Origin: Microscillaceae bacterium | GTDB taxonomy: Bacteria > Bacteroidota > Bacteroidia > Cytophagales > Microscillaceae | Direction: 5' to 3' | NCBI GenBank assembly: GCA_011390205.1 | Contig: JAABSX010000004.1 | Span: 104,195 to 168,194 of the forward strand | Length of the DNA: 64,000 nt | Shown here: in pieces, positions 1 through 8,962 of the stretch | Layout of the letters: each line of letters starts with the position of its first letter | Position numbering within the stretch: position 1 is the stretch's first letter | Position numbers and translations under genes: made by a program | The notes under the pieces: model-generated | The model's input: the letters and a program-made list of their open reading frames with translations, nothing else | Database searches by the model: none | What the model was told of the DNA's origin: nothing

Positions 1-37
1 TCCCAATCAGCCCACTGCCTCCTGTAATAAATATCAT
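1..37 (-). CDS. NAD-dependent epimerase/dehydratase, N-terminus only
   Basis: The first 12 codons are visible before the window ends. They read MIFITGGSGLIG, which is the first beta strand and glycine-rich NAD(P)-binding loop (GGxGxxG) of a short-chain epimerase/dehydratase. The gene follows the CpsB-type phosphatase on the same strand after a 56-base gap, so it is probably the next gene of the exopolysaccharide operon and may act on a nucleotide sugar. An unrelated epimerase of the same fold (for example the TIGR01777 type) cannot be excluded from so short a piece. Confidence 0.7.
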   Translation of the reverse strand, partial: MIFITGGSGLIG

Positions 38-93
38 ATGATTATTTGAGTGATTAATGAAGCCTACCTGACACAGCCTTGGCTTCTGATGGT

Positions 94-867
94 TTATAAT
101 GTGATGGTATGATTGATCATTTCGTCTAAGGGAATTTTTTGAAAACTGGGCTGCTCAAAGCTTTTGTGCAAATGCTGCAGATGCCCTATTTTGTGGCAGT
201 CAGAGCCCAGACAACTGACCCACCCGAGTTGGATGATTCTTTCGGCAAGGTCTTTAGCTCCTTTGCCATAGTAACCGTTGAGGGAGTTGAGGTTAATCTG
301 TAGTTTGACCCCTTTTTCATAAATTTTGGTGAGTAGTTGAAAATCATTCTGTAGATAATGGTACCTCTCAGGGTGTGCAAACAGTGGCTGTATGCCTTGT
401 GCCTGCATCTCGAAAATCACTGCAAAAAACTGCTTCGGCATATCCATAAAAGCAGTTTCAAACAAAAGATAATTGTCTCCAAAGGTAAGTATCTCTTGCT
501 CTTTTTCTATTTTTTGGATGAGCCACTCATCGAAATAATACTCAGCGGCTGCCTCTATTTCTACTTGAATTTGGTTTTCTTGGAGGGCTATTTTTAGCTC
601 GGCTAGTTTTGCTCGGATGATTTCTGGTGTATTGCGGTAGAAGTCACCCATGACGTGTGGTGTAGTGATGAGCTTTTGGTAGCCCATTTTTTCAAAAATT
701 TTTATCAGCTCAATAGATTGTGAAATATCGGCACTTCCATCATCTATTCCTGGCAGCAAGTGAGAGTGAATATCTACTGTGATAGGTGATTTTTGGTACT
801 CAATAGGCTCGTCGGGCTGTGATGTATTTTTTTTACTGAAAAAATTACGGTTCCAAAGATTCATCAT
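94..867 (-). CDS. CpsB/YwqE-type tyrosine-protein phosphatase (PHP domain)
   Basis: This is a 257-residue PHP-fold metal-dependent phosphatase of the CpsB/CapC/YwqE group, which dephosphorylates the tyrosine tail of the partner BY-kinase and so controls polysaccharide assembly. The metal-binding DIHSHLLPGIDDGS motif (HxH) lies near residue 32, TTPHVMGD follows near residue 68, and conserved His residues appear later in FAHPERYHYL and GSDCHKIGHL. It has no signal peptide, so it is cytoplasmic. Its start codon overlaps the stop of the wzc gene by four bases (ATGA), which implies translational coupling and a kinase/phosphatase pair. The length is normal for the family. Confidence 0.9.
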   Translation of the reverse strand: MMNLWNRNFFSKKNTSQPDEPIEYQKSPITVDIHSHLLPGIDDGSADISQSIELIKIFEKMGYQKLITTPHVMGDFYRNTPEIIRAKLAELKIALQENQIQVEIEAAAEYYFDEWLIQKIEKEQEILTFGDNYLLFETAFMDMPKQFFAVIFEMQAQGIQPLFAHPERYHYLQNDFQLLTKIYEKGVKLQINLNSLNGYYGKGAKDLAERIIQLGWVSCLGSDCHKIGHLQHLHKSFEQPSFQKIPLDEMINHTITL

Positions 868-3335
868 TTGTCTGTGTTATTTTTGGGTTTAAACCACTTC
901 TGGGTTATCTTTTGATATAGGCTCACTTTGGGTTCATCTTCATAGTAGCCACCATAGCCATAGCCTCCGTAGCCATAGCCTCCGTAGCCGTAGCCATAGC
1001 CTGTGCCTGTCTTTTTGACTGCATTCAGGATAACGGCAAGGTTCGTAAAATGATGTGTATCTATCAGCCTATTGATATTTTTTGTAAACATTCTTTTAGA
1101 ATAATTTGCCTTCACGATATACAAAGGCATATCTACTTTTTGCATAATCAAAATACCATCTGTAACCAGCCCCACAGGCGGTGTATCAATCATGATTACA
1201 TCAAATTTTTTCTTCAGATTGGCTATCAATATATCAAAATCTTCTCTTAAAATCAACTCAGAGGGGTTGGGAGGAGTCGGTCCCGAAGAGATAAAGAACA
1301 AGTTGCTGATTTCAGTAGTCTGAATACACTCTTCTACGGTCTTTTTACCTATCAGTATGCTGCTAACTCCTTGTATATTCTCAGCATCAAATGCCAAGTG
1401 AAGTTTGGGCTTTCGCATATCAAAATCTAAGATAACCACCTTTAAATCTGACATGGCAATGATGCCTCCCAAATTACTACTCACGAAAGTTTTGCCCTCT
1501 CCACTGATGGTAGAGGTAGTAGAAATAACCACTGCCCCGTTTTGGTCATAAATGCCGTTGCCTGTGGGCAGCATAAAATCGAGGTTGGTTCGGATAGAAC
1601 GGAGTGCCTCATTAATGGATGACTTAGGATTCTGCCCCACCACAAGTTTGGTGTGTTTTAGTTTGGCACGGCGGTATTCTGGCACAGACCCAAGCACAGG
1701 TGCACGCACAAGTCTTTCTAGCTCGGGCTGTGTAGCAAGGGTATTGTGCATCAAATACCTGATGGCTATCAGTACCAAACTTAAGACCACCCCTACGGCA
1801 GCAGACACTGCATAAAACTGGTATTTGATAGGGGCAATAGGCTCTGAAGGCAAGTTGGCTGGTGATAAAATGATAAATTCGGGCACTACCCCTGCTTCTA
1901 AGATGCGTATTTCGGTTCGCCTGTTCAGGAATGTAACATAGTACTGGTTGTATTGTTCGTATAATCTTGATATTCGGTTATACTCTCTTCCTTTGGTGGG
2001 CAGCCCTATGAGAGAATTTTCTATTTCTGCTTTTTTGGTATTGATTTCTCTGATTTCTTGGTAGAGTACTTTTTTTGTAGAATTGACCATTTCAGCAATG
2101 GCTTCTCTGGCAAGCCCTATTTCTATATTGAGTTTTTTGGCCCTGAAAGTATTGTTTTTATCTACTTTTTCGGCAAGTTTGAGTATTTCCTTTTCTTTGA
2201 GTAGCTCTTGTATCTTGGTGATATTTGCTGTGATAGCCTCTACCCCCAGCTGTGGCAAAATGGGCAAAAACTCTTTCAGGTCAGCTTCTTGCTGCAAGAG
2301 AGATTCTAGCTCACGGAGCAAAGTGATTTTCTTAGCGATGCTTTGGCTGATGACCGAGAATTTTTCAATCTCCTCGATGGCTCTAGCCAGTTTTTCATCT
2401 ATGTCTTTAGTTTTATTTTCTAAGAAAAAATTTTGTAGCTGAGATTCATACAAGATAAGCGAATCTTCGTACTGTTTTAGCTGGTCATTTAAAAATGAAA
2501 TCTGCTGTCGGTTAGATTTATTTTTTTCTTCGATACTTTTTTTCTTATAGACATTGACTACGGCATCTACGATGTCTCGGGCTTTTTTCTGGTTATTGTC
2601 TGTAAAGCTGACCTCCACGATGCGGGCTTCCTGTTTGGTAATCCCTGCGCTGAGGTTCTTGCGTATGTTATTGGTGAGGCTTACTTTGCTGTTGATGACA
2701 AAATAAAATGGCTGTGAGGTATTTGCTTTTGTGTCAGCATCATTGGTAGATACCCTTAGTTTGAAGGGTTCTAAGCTGATGGTTTTGCCCAGAGGCAAGA
2801 TTTTTTTGATGGTCTTACCTTGTTTTTCGTAGGTAACTTCACATCTATTATTGTCCAAAAAATCTAATCCTATTTCTTTGTCGAGGTATTCTTTGTTGAA
2901 TAATTCCTCGATTTCTACTTGAAAAGATGCATCAGAGTGTAGCTCATTGTCAATGAAGTTACCTTTTGCAAAATAACTAATGTTTAGGTCTAACAGACTG
3001 ACTACTTCATCAATGATTAAATCCGAACGCATCAGCTCTATCTCTCCGAGCAGTTCCTTCACATTGTCATTGTTTTCACCTCCGAAGGCATAAATACCTT
3101 GAATAGAATTGGCGTTTTTGATGCCAAGCTTAAGGCTTGAAGATGATTGATAAATGGGCTTATAATAGCGCAGGTAGGTATAGGCAGCAAAAATCATCAG
3201 CCCGTTGATAAGCACTACCCATATAAGGCTACGACGAATGATGGAGAATATTTTCCCAAAATCAATATCTGCTGCTGCGTCATTGCTATTTTCAATGGGG
3301 CTAAGACTATTTTGGATATTTAGCTGCTTATTCAA
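864..3335 (-). CDS. wzc: Wzc-like polysaccharide chain-length regulator and tyrosine autokinase
   Basis: An 823-residue inner-membrane protein of the Wzc type. An N-terminal Wzz domain has its first membrane segment near residues 33-52 and a second near 505-525, flanking a long periplasmic coiled-coil part rich in Glu, Lys and Gln. The cytoplasmic BY-kinase domain follows with Walker A (SGEGKT), Walker A' (VVILDFDMRKP) and Walker B (FDVIMIDTPPVG). The C-terminus carries a dense Tyr/Gly cluster of alternating GY and GGYGY units, the expected autophosphorylation tail. Its start overlaps the wza stop by four bases and its stop overlaps the phosphatase start, so the three genes are coupled. It should control export and chain length of a surface polysaccharide. 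Confidence 0.92.
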   Translation of the reverse strand: MNKQLNIQNSLSPIENSNDAAADIDFGKIFSIIRRSLIWVVLINGLMIFAAYTYLRYYKPIYQSSSSLKLGIKNANSIQGIYAFGGENNDNVKELLGEIELMRSDLIIDEVVSLLDLNISYFAKGNFIDNELHSDASFQVEIEELFNKEYLDKEIGLDFLDNNRCEVTYEKQGKTIKKILPLGKTISLEPFKLRVSTNDADTKANTSQPFYFVINSKVSLTNNIRKNLSAGITKQEARIVEVSFTDNNQKKARDIVDAVVNVYKKKSIEEKNKSNRQQISFLNDQLKQYEDSLILYESQLQNFFLENKTKDIDEKLARAIEEIEKFSVISQSIAKKITLLRELESLLQQEADLKEFLPILPQLGVEAITANITKIQELLKEKEILKLAEKVDKNNTFRAKKLNIEIGLAREAIAEMVNSTKKVLYQEIREINTKKAEIENSLIGLPTKGREYNRISRLYEQYNQYYVTFLNRRTEIRILEAGVVPEFIILSPANLPSEPIAPIKYQFYAVSAAVGVVLSLVLIAIRYLMHNTLATQPELERLVRAPVLGSVPEYRRAKLKHTKLVVGQNPKSSINEALRSIRTNLDFMLPTGNGIYDQNGAVVISTTSTISGEGKTFVSSNLGGIIAMSDLKVVILDFDMRKPKLHLAFDAENIQGVSSILIGKKTVEECIQTTEISNLFFISSGPTPPNPSELILREDFDILIANLKKKFDVIMIDTPPVGLVTDGILIMQKVDMPLYIVKANYSKRMFTKNINRLIDTHHFTNLAVILNAVKKTGTGYGYGYGGYGYGGYGYGGYYEDEPKVSLYQKITQKWFKPKNNTDK

Positions 3336-4186
3336 TTTCCAGTATTTCTAAGTAATAAAATGAATGTAAGGGCAGTGCTGACCAGCCCTAGTACGGGTGA
3401 TATATCTCTGAGTGCTTCTAAGAATGATTTTCTGACAGGCTCTACATAGATAATGTCATTTGCCTCGATGGTGAGGTCATGCTCTGTGAGTCCTTCATAA
3501 GTTCTGAGGTTAATGACTTTGATAGAGGGTTCTCTGAGGTCTCCTCTCACAAGCCTGATATTGGATGCTCTCAAATCAGCAGGCATGCCTCCTGTCTGGG
3601 CGAGTACATCTATGAGGTTAATTTTTTCGTTCCGAAGAGGCAGGACAGTCCCAGTATTTCCTTTAAAGACAAAAACTCTTTTATTGGTATATCTTGTTCT
3701 GACAAAAGCACCTGGATAAAACTCCTCAAAGCGTTTTTCTAGGATATTTTCTGCTTGGTTTAGTGTCAGTCCATCTAGCCGCACCTCTCCTATTTTGGGG
3801 ATTTTAACTTGTCCATCTTGCTGCACCAAAAAATTAGGAAACTGAAGCGGGAAGGAGTTTCCGTCCTGTTGAGCCATCCCCATCTGCCCTTGCTGCCCCA
3901 TTCCCATTTGGCCCATTCCCATTTGGCCCATTTGACCTCTATTCTGAGCGTCAGGGTTGATTCGGGGTGGGTCTATGATGACCTCTCCACTGTCTGTGAA
4001 AACCCTTACTTCTATGTAATCGTTTTTTTGGATAAGGTAATTGCGCTCAGCCTTTGCCTGTGCATCTTGTATAGAATCACGGCTGGTGATGATATTTTCG
4101 GTAGTTCGGAACATAATGTTCTGGTTATACACACGGCATGATTGTAGTGCTAATCCTAGCAGGATGATTCCTAAAAAGTATTTCAT
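3332..4186 (-). CDS. wza: Wza-like polysaccharide export outer-membrane lipoprotein
   Basis: A 284-residue polysaccharide biosynthesis/export protein. A lipoprotein signal (GLALQSCRVY, lipid-bearing Cys near residue 16) precedes a Poly_export domain with the expected YLIQKNDYIEVRVF start, and a SLBB-like segment ends in an ANDIIYVEPV motif. The C-terminus has a hydrophobic stretch (LGLVSTALTFILLL) that would span the membrane. A Gly-Gln-Met repeat (units of MGQ, residues about 90-112) interrupts the export domain and looks like a low-complexity insertion between its strands. It is first in the wza-wzc-phosphatase overlap series and works with the Wzc protein in polysaccharide export. It is shorter than enteric Wza, as is usual in Bacteroidota. 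Confidence 0.9.
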   Translation of the reverse strand: MKYFLGIILLGLALQSCRVYNQNIMFRTTENIITSRDSIQDAQAKAERNYLIQKNDYIEVRVFTDSGEVIIDPPRINPDAQNRGQMGQMGMGQMGMGQQGQMGMAQQDGNSFPLQFPNFLVQQDGQVKIPKIGEVRLDGLTLNQAENILEKRFEEFYPGAFVRTRYTNKRVFVFKGNTGTVLPLRNEKINLIDVLAQTGGMPADLRASNIRLVRGDLREPSIKVINLRTYEGLTEHDLTIEANDIIYVEPVRKSFLEALRDISPVLGLVSTALTFILLLRNTGN

Positions 4187-4313
4187 TCTCTATAAAAGTC
4201 TCGTAATTTGGCACAAAGTTAAATAAACTCTGTTCAAAAAATACCCTAACTTAGCACTTCTTTTATCAATAGTTTAAATGTAAAAGGTGGGCATATCCCC
4301 CAAACTAATCAAT

Positions 4314-5477
4314 TTAGACTGCCGAGATGTCTAATTTATGAAGGTTTACTTTTCGGGTATTTCTTCTTTGAAGTATTTCGTATGATTTTAGGATGTCTAA
4401 GTATTTTTGAATCACGATTTGTTCGTCAAACTCATTCTCTACTTTCTCCCTGCTTGCGAGCCCCATTTTCTCCAAGACATCATTTTCTAAATGATACATT
4501 TCTTGCATTTTTTGGGCTAAATCTTGGGAGTTTTTGACCTCACACAAGAAGCCATTATACCCGTGATCTACTGTTTGGCGGCATCCTGCGATGTCTGTAG
4601 TGATGATAGGCTTTGCCATACTGGCAGCCTCTAGCAATGCTCTGGGAGTGCCCTCTCGGTAAGAAGGCAAGACTACTGCATCGGCTTGAGCAATCACTGC
4701 AGGCACATCATCTGTAGTGCCTAAATACTCTATGACTCCTTCGTTTGTCCATTCTTTGAGCTGCACCTCTGAGATTCCTAGGTTTTGGTCAGTGTCTATA
4801 GCTCCCAATACTTGAAACTTGGCTTTTAAGCCAGCTTGCTTGCAGATGCGTGCAGCCTCTACATATTCACAAATCCCCTTGTCATAAAGCAAGCGGGCAA
4901 TCATCAAAAAAGAAAATTCACCATTTCGCTTAAATTCTACAGGGCTAAATTTATCTAGGGGGATGCCTGAGCCAGGCACGAGGTCAGTGGTTTTAGAGCG
5001 GATAAGTTTTCTTTCTACAAAAAGGCTGCGGTCATCTTCGTTCTGAAAAAAAACACGCTTCGGAAAGCGAAAAGAAAAGCGGTAGAGCATCTGTGCTACT
5101 TTGGTGGTGAAGTTATCGTGCAAAAAAACCGTTCCTAAGCCACAGACATTGTTCACTACCAATTTGCCCAAAGGATAAGCCGCCAATGTCCCATAAATAT
5201 TGGGTTTGATGGTAAACTGTAGCACTACATCAGGGTTTGATTTTTTGTAGATGCGGTAAAGTTGCCGCATATAACCTAAGTCTCTGATGGGGTTAGAGCC
5301 TTTGTTTTGCATTTTTACAGGATAAAACTCACAGCCCATTTCTACAAGGTAGTTTGAGTATTTGTCTTCTGGTGCAATGGCGATGACTTCGTGTCCATTT
5401 TCCAATAAAGAAAGAGCTAGCCCTTTTCTAAAATTATAAATATTCCAAGAGGTATTTAAGACGATGGCTATGCGCAT
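4314..5477 (-). CDS. Glycosyltransferase family 4
   Basis: A 387-residue GT-B fold glycosyltransferase. The N-terminal Rossmann domain opens with MRIAIVLNTSWNIYNFRKGL, followed by an acceptor-side domain. The C-terminal domain has the GT4 nucleotide-sugar signature E-x7-E in SYREGTPRALLEAA and the usual MAKPIITTDIAGCR segment. It is predicted cytoplasmic and peripheral to the inner membrane, adding a sugar to the undecaprenyl-linked repeat unit of the polysaccharide exported by the neighbouring Wza/Wzc. It lies upstream of wza on the same strand after 127 bases, so it may have its own transcript or head the operon. Donor and acceptor cannot be told from sequence. Confidence 0.88.
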   Translation of the reverse strand: MRIAIVLNTSWNIYNFRKGLALSLLENGHEVIAIAPEDKYSNYLVEMGCEFYPVKMQNKGSNPIRDLGYMRQLYRIYKKSNPDVVLQFTIKPNIYGTLAAYPLGKLVVNNVCGLGTVFLHDNFTTKVAQMLYRFSFRFPKRVFFQNEDDRSLFVERKLIRSKTTDLVPGSGIPLDKFSPVEFKRNGEFSFLMIARLLYDKGICEYVEAARICKQAGLKAKFQVLGAIDTDQNLGISEVQLKEWTNEGVIEYLGTTDDVPAVIAQADAVVLPSYREGTPRALLEAASMAKPIITTDIAGCRQTVDHGYNGFLCEVKNSQDLAQKMQEMYHLENDVLEKMGLASREKVENEFDEQIVIQKYLDILKSYEILQRRNTRKVNLHKLDISAV

Positions 5478-5663
5478 ATCCTAAGAAAATTTTTTGATTT
5501 GATAGATTGATGAAAATAACATGATGAATATCTAAGTTACTTTTATAATGGAAAAAACGGAAGAGAATGTTTTTTGTTGATTTATAAGTGCAAAATTAAT
5601 ACATTTATCACTAGCATAACTATCTTTATGTTTGAGTTATTACATTTAGATTCTTTTTAAATT

Positions 5664-6821
5664 ATGAGTCAATATTTTGAAACTGCCAAACCAGAAGAAA
5701 CTGCAGTGATAGTGGCAGTATATCACAATCAGCAAGATGCCATTACGATGCAGGCATACCTAGATGAGCTGGCTTTTCTGAGCCAGACACTGGGCGTGCG
5801 TGTCAGGCAGTCATTTACCCAAAGACTTGACAAGCCCGAGACAAAGACCTTCGTGGGCAAAGGAAAGCTGCAAGAAATCACGGAATATGTCAAGGAACAC
5901 GAGATAGATATGGTCATCTTTGATGATGACCTGAACCCCTCACAGGTGCGAAACCTTGAGCGTGCCTTTAATGGCTCGGAGATAGAAGAGGCAAAGATTA
6001 AAATCTTGGACAGAAGCCTCTTGATTCTAGATATTTTCTCGAAAAGAGCCCAGACCACACAGGCACACACACAGGTAGAGCTTGCCCAATACCAATACCT
6101 GCTTCCCCGCCTTACCCGAATGTGGACACACCTTTCTAAGCAAAAAGGAGGCATTGGGATGCGTGGACCTGGTGAAAAAGAATTAGAGACAGACCGCCGA
6201 ATCGTCAAAGATAAAATAGCTCTGCTCAGAAAGAAGCTCGATAAAATAGACAAGCAAAGCATCACCCGAAGAAAAGCACGTGAGCAAACCGTGAGGGTTG
6301 CTTTGGTGGGCTACACCAATGTAGGCAAATCTACACTTATGAATCTTCTCTCCAAAGCCGATGTGTTTGCAGAGGATAAACTATTCGCTACAGTAGATTC
6401 TACGGTGAGAAAGGTAGTCTTAAACAAAATCCCGTTTTTGCTGACAGATACTGTAGGCTTTATCCGAAAACTGCCCACGCTCTTGATTGAGAGTTTTAAA
6501 TCTACCTTAGATGAGATTATTGAGGCGGATATTCTTATTCATGTGGTAGATATTTCTGCACCTGATTTTGAAAATCAGATAGAAGTGGTCAATCAAACCC
6601 TCATAGACATCGGGGCGACCGATAAGCCCACACTCATGGTGTACAACAAAATAGACTTGATGCCTCCTGATGAGCAAGGCTTGGCAGAAATACACCAAGA
6701 AGACCAAAAAATCATAGGTATCTCGGCAACCAAAAAAATAAATATAGATACTTTTACCCAGCTGCTGTATGATTTGGTAGTGGAGAAATACTATGTGCTC
6801 AACCCTAATTATCTATCTTAA
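5664..6821 (+). CDS. hflX: GTPase HflX
   Basis: A 385-residue HflX GTPase, a ribosome-associated protein that in other bacteria splits stalled or heat-damaged 70S particles. The N-terminal HflX domain contains TFVGKGKLQEI and a coiled region after the GPGEKELETDRR motif. The G domain follows with G1 (GYTNVGKST), G3 (DTVGFI), G4 (YNKIDL) and G5 (GISATKKINI). The start is the ATG that begins MSQYFETAKPEETAV. A TATCTTTA sequence about 43 bases upstream resembles the Bacteroidota -7 box (7 of 8). The gene is alone on its strand, convergent with the M56/TonB genes. The length is typical. Confidence 0.95.
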   Translation: MSQYFETAKPEETAVIVAVYHNQQDAITMQAYLDELAFLSQTLGVRVRQSFTQRLDKPETKTFVGKGKLQEITEYVKEHEIDMVIFDDDLNPSQVRNLERAFNGSEIEEAKIKILDRSLLILDIFSKRAQTTQAHTQVELAQYQYLLPRLTRMWTHLSKQKGGIGMRGPGEKELETDRRIVKDKIALLRKKLDKIDKQSITRRKAREQTVRVALVGYTNVGKSTLMNLLSKADVFAEDKLFATVDSTVRKVVLNKIPFLLTDTVGFIRKLPTLLIESFKSTLDEIIEADILIHVVDISAPDFENQIEVVNQTLIDIGATDKPTLMVYNKIDLMPPDEQGLAEIHQEDQKIIGISATKKINIDTFTQLLYDLVVEKYYVLNPNYLS

Positions 6822-6832
6822 AAAGGTACATT

Positions 6833-7129
6833 TTATTCTTCATAATCTAATGATATGGAGAATAAAGGGGCTTCTTGCTCGTAAATGCTTGTTTCTGTGA
6901 TTTCGCTGCTGTCTGTGCTGAGGGGTTTGGGGAGTTTTTTGGCAAGGTTTTCTTGAGACAGTATGATTTCGTATTCGTCATCATTGCTGAGGTCTATCTG
7001 CTCAAAATCATCATAGCTACGCCACTCAAAAGCAATGTTGGCGATGAGCAAGATACAAAACAAACAAATCTGGAAGATAAGCCCTCGCTGACTGCTCAAA
7101 TCTACTTCTGGATGTTTTTTATGTATCAT
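6833..7129 (-). CDS. TonB-like N-terminal membrane anchor without a TonB C-terminal domain
   Basis: A 98-residue protein whose first 45 residues look like the start of Bacteroidota energy-transducing TonB proteins: a charged KKHPEVDL segment, then one membrane helix (GLIFQICLFCILLIANIAF) ending in EWRSYD. After the helix there are only about 55 mostly acidic residues and no C-terminal TonB domain. I chose the ATG at 7129 because the anchor begins there and because it lies 8 bases after the stop of the upstream M56 gene; a longer frame from 7213 would overlap that gene. The M56 protein itself ends in a TonB_C domain, so the two products together contain both ends of a TonB protein. The function is inferred only. 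Confidence 0.7.
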   Translation of the reverse strand: MIHKKHPEVDLSSQRGLIFQICLFCILLIANIAFEWRSYDDFEQIDLSNDDEYEIILSQENLAKKLPKPLSTDSSEITETSIYEQEAPLFSISLDYEE

Positions 7130-7137
7130 AAGTGGGG

Positions 7138-8328
7138 CTAATTTAATGAGAACTGTATGGGTATCGTGAGTTCTTGTCTGACTGCTTTGCCATTCACACG
7201 GGCAGGAAGCCATATGGTGTTGGTAGATTTTATGGCATCCATGGCGGCTTGGTCGCAGGCTGGGTGTATTCCTTTCAAAACCTTAAAATCTGTGAGGCTT
7301 CCGTCTGGCATGACCATAAAGCGGACAAACACCCTGCCTTGTATCTTTTTTTGGCGTGCTTCTTTGGGATACCGAAGCTTGCCTGCCAACTCTGCATAAA
7401 ATCTATCCAGCCCTCCCTCCACATCAGCAAATCTATTTTGCTCTATCTGTAGGTTTTTATCTGGGTCTTGCCAGTGGGTTTTGCCTGAAAATGCCAATAA
7501 AAGTGAGGCAAGTAGCGGCAAGATAAAAAACATTTTGAGCTTCCAATACGAGGGCGTAGGGCGTTTTTGGAGGCGATGCAGACGAGATTTTATCTCTGTC
7601 TGATTAAAACTGTGTGCCATATTGAGCTTTAGATGCTCAAAAAGCCGCCGCACCATGAGCCTTTGGTAGCTAGGCAAATCACTGTGCCGCATCACAGAGG
7701 CATCTGCAATGTACTCATGGTTATCTCTGAGTGCTTTCTGGAAGATATACACAAAAGGATTGAACCAAAAAAAGATTCTTAAAAACTCAAAGTAAAGAAT
7801 ATCATAACTGTGCCTATCATGGATATGTTTCAGCTCATGGTATCGTATTTTTTCGTTTTCTTCTTTGCTCAGGCTTTGGCTGTCATCCCAAAAAAGATAA
7901 TTAAAAAACGAAAAAGTAGGCAGCTTGCCCCCTGTATTGATTTGTAAATAACCCGCTTGGTGAATCACTTCATGGCTCTGAATGATGTGCAGCAGTTGCC
8001 AAAATCTCAGCAAAAAATAAAACCCCGAGATACACACCCCGACTACATACCCCCAAAAAAAATACACAGAATAATCTGCATTGGGCAGAAGGTTGGATTT
8101 TAGGGTATTGACTTGCAGCGTGAGTACTTCTAAATTTAGTGGCACTGCCTGCCCCGAAGACTCCCCAGGAACGGGAAACTCTATCAAAGGAATCAGCAAT
8201 GCCAGCACAGAACTGAGCAACAAGTAGTATCGGTTGCGCTGCAAGAAAGAATCATTCCGCAGGCACAAAACATAAAAGCCATAAAATAGCCCCAAGCAAA
8301 GACTGTATTCAAAAAAATAATCAAGCAT
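7138..8328 (-). CDS. M56 (BlaR1-type) metallopeptidase with C-terminal TonB domain
   Basis: A 396-residue membrane protein. Several N-terminal membrane helices (about residues 5-22, 35-50, 88-108) surround a zinc-metallopeptidase site, HELKH at residues 164-168, with a third ligand in NHEYIAD. A further helix lies near residue 267 (FFILPLLASLLLAF). From about residue 310 to the end is a TonB_C-like domain: RYPKEARQKKIQGRVFVRF, then LTDFKVLKGIHPACDQAAMDAIK. BlaR1 relatives cleave the BlaI repressor on sensing a signal; the BlaI-type gene is directly upstream on the same strand. The TonB domain replaces the beta-lactam sensor of classical BlaR1, so the stimulus is unlikely to be a beta-lactam. 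M56-TonB fusions are known in Bacteroidota. Confidence 0.88.
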   Translation of the reverse strand: MLDYFFEYSLCLGLFYGFYVLCLRNDSFLQRNRYYLLLSSVLALLIPLIEFPVPGESSGQAVPLNLEVLTLQVNTLKSNLLPNADYSVYFFWGYVVGVCISGFYFLLRFWQLLHIIQSHEVIHQAGYLQINTGGKLPTFSFFNYLFWDDSQSLSKEENEKIRYHELKHIHDRHSYDILYFEFLRIFFWFNPFVYIFQKALRDNHEYIADASVMRHSDLPSYQRLMVRRLFEHLKLNMAHSFNQTEIKSRLHRLQKRPTPSYWKLKMFFILPLLASLLLAFSGKTHWQDPDKNLQIEQNRFADVEGGLDRFYAELAGKLRYPKEARQKKIQGRVFVRFMVMPDGSLTDFKVLKGIHPACDQAAMDAIKSTNTIWLPARVNGKAVRQELTIPIQFSLN

Positions 8329-8399
8329 ACATCATGGGTTGTTTTATTCCGTTAATTAATAGCTTTTACCAAGCAAAAAAGAAGACTTTATCACGCTTA

Positions 8400-8834
8400 C
8401 TACTCCTCTTTGTTTGTGTTTGTATTTGTGTCTTCACCTTGGTCTTCCTCTTTGAGTCCGTCCTCTACGTATTTCATGAGGTCTTCAAACTCATCTAGTG
8501 CCACATCGTTTTGTTTTACGAAAAAAGACACCATTTTTTCGAAAGACCCGCCAAAATATTTGCCCATAAAGTTTTTAAGATAAAAATTACTGTATTGGCT
8601 TTTGGGTATCAGTGGGTGATACTCGTGTGTACGCCCGTGGGCGGTATGCCCCACAAATCCTTTTTCTTCTAAAATACGCACAATGGTAGAAATCGTATTG
8701 TAGGCATAAGGCTCATTGTTTTTGGGATTGAGTGGGAGTTCTTTTACAATATCTTTCACGAAAGCACTTTTTAATTTCCAAAGTACTTGCATAATCTGCT
8801 CTTCTGCACGGGTGAGTTCTTCTAGTTTTTCCAT
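8400..8834 (-). CDS. BlaI/MecI/CopY family transcriptional repressor
   Basis: A 144-residue winged-helix repressor of the BlaI family. The start at 8834 gives MEKLEELTRAEEQIMQVLWK, the usual N-terminus; the open frame continues upstream but the extra 34 residues do not resemble the family. The recognition region is YNTISTIVRILEEKGFVGHT, followed by the wing (RTHEYHPLI) and a C-terminal dimerisation helix. The C-terminus is Glu/Asp/Asn/Thr-rich. It precedes the M56 protease gene by 71 bases, the standard BlaI-M56 arrangement, in which the protease relieves repression by cutting the repressor. It probably binds its own promoter region just upstream. Confidence 0.92.
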   Translation of the reverse strand: MEKLEELTRAEEQIMQVLWKLKSAFVKDIVKELPLNPKNNEPYAYNTISTIVRILEEKGFVGHTAHGRTHEYHPLIPKSQYSNFYLKNFMGKYFGGSFEKMVSFFVKQNDVALDEFEDLMKYVEDGLKEEDQGEDTNTNTNKEE

Positions 8835-8962
8835 ATTATGAGATAAATATTTATCCAAATATAAAACTAAAAATCTAGTTGTGCAAATAAATTTAGAAAG
8901 TATTCCGTGAGTATTCTTCCCAAAAAAGACATTCATCAGCTGGGCTGCTACTCAATGGTCTA

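Noticed and set aside
3890..3960. Short tandem repeat that could be read as a DNA repeat array or CRISPR-like
   Set aside because: It is the in-frame Gly-Gln-Met repeat of Wza; units are 9-18 bases without spacers.
5729..6265. 178-codon open frame antisense to hflX
   Set aside because: Shadow of HflX; no domain and unlikely residue composition.
8834..8936. Longer start for the BlaI-type repressor
   Set aside because: The extra 34 residues are unlike the family, whose first helix begins at MEKLEELTRAEEQIM.
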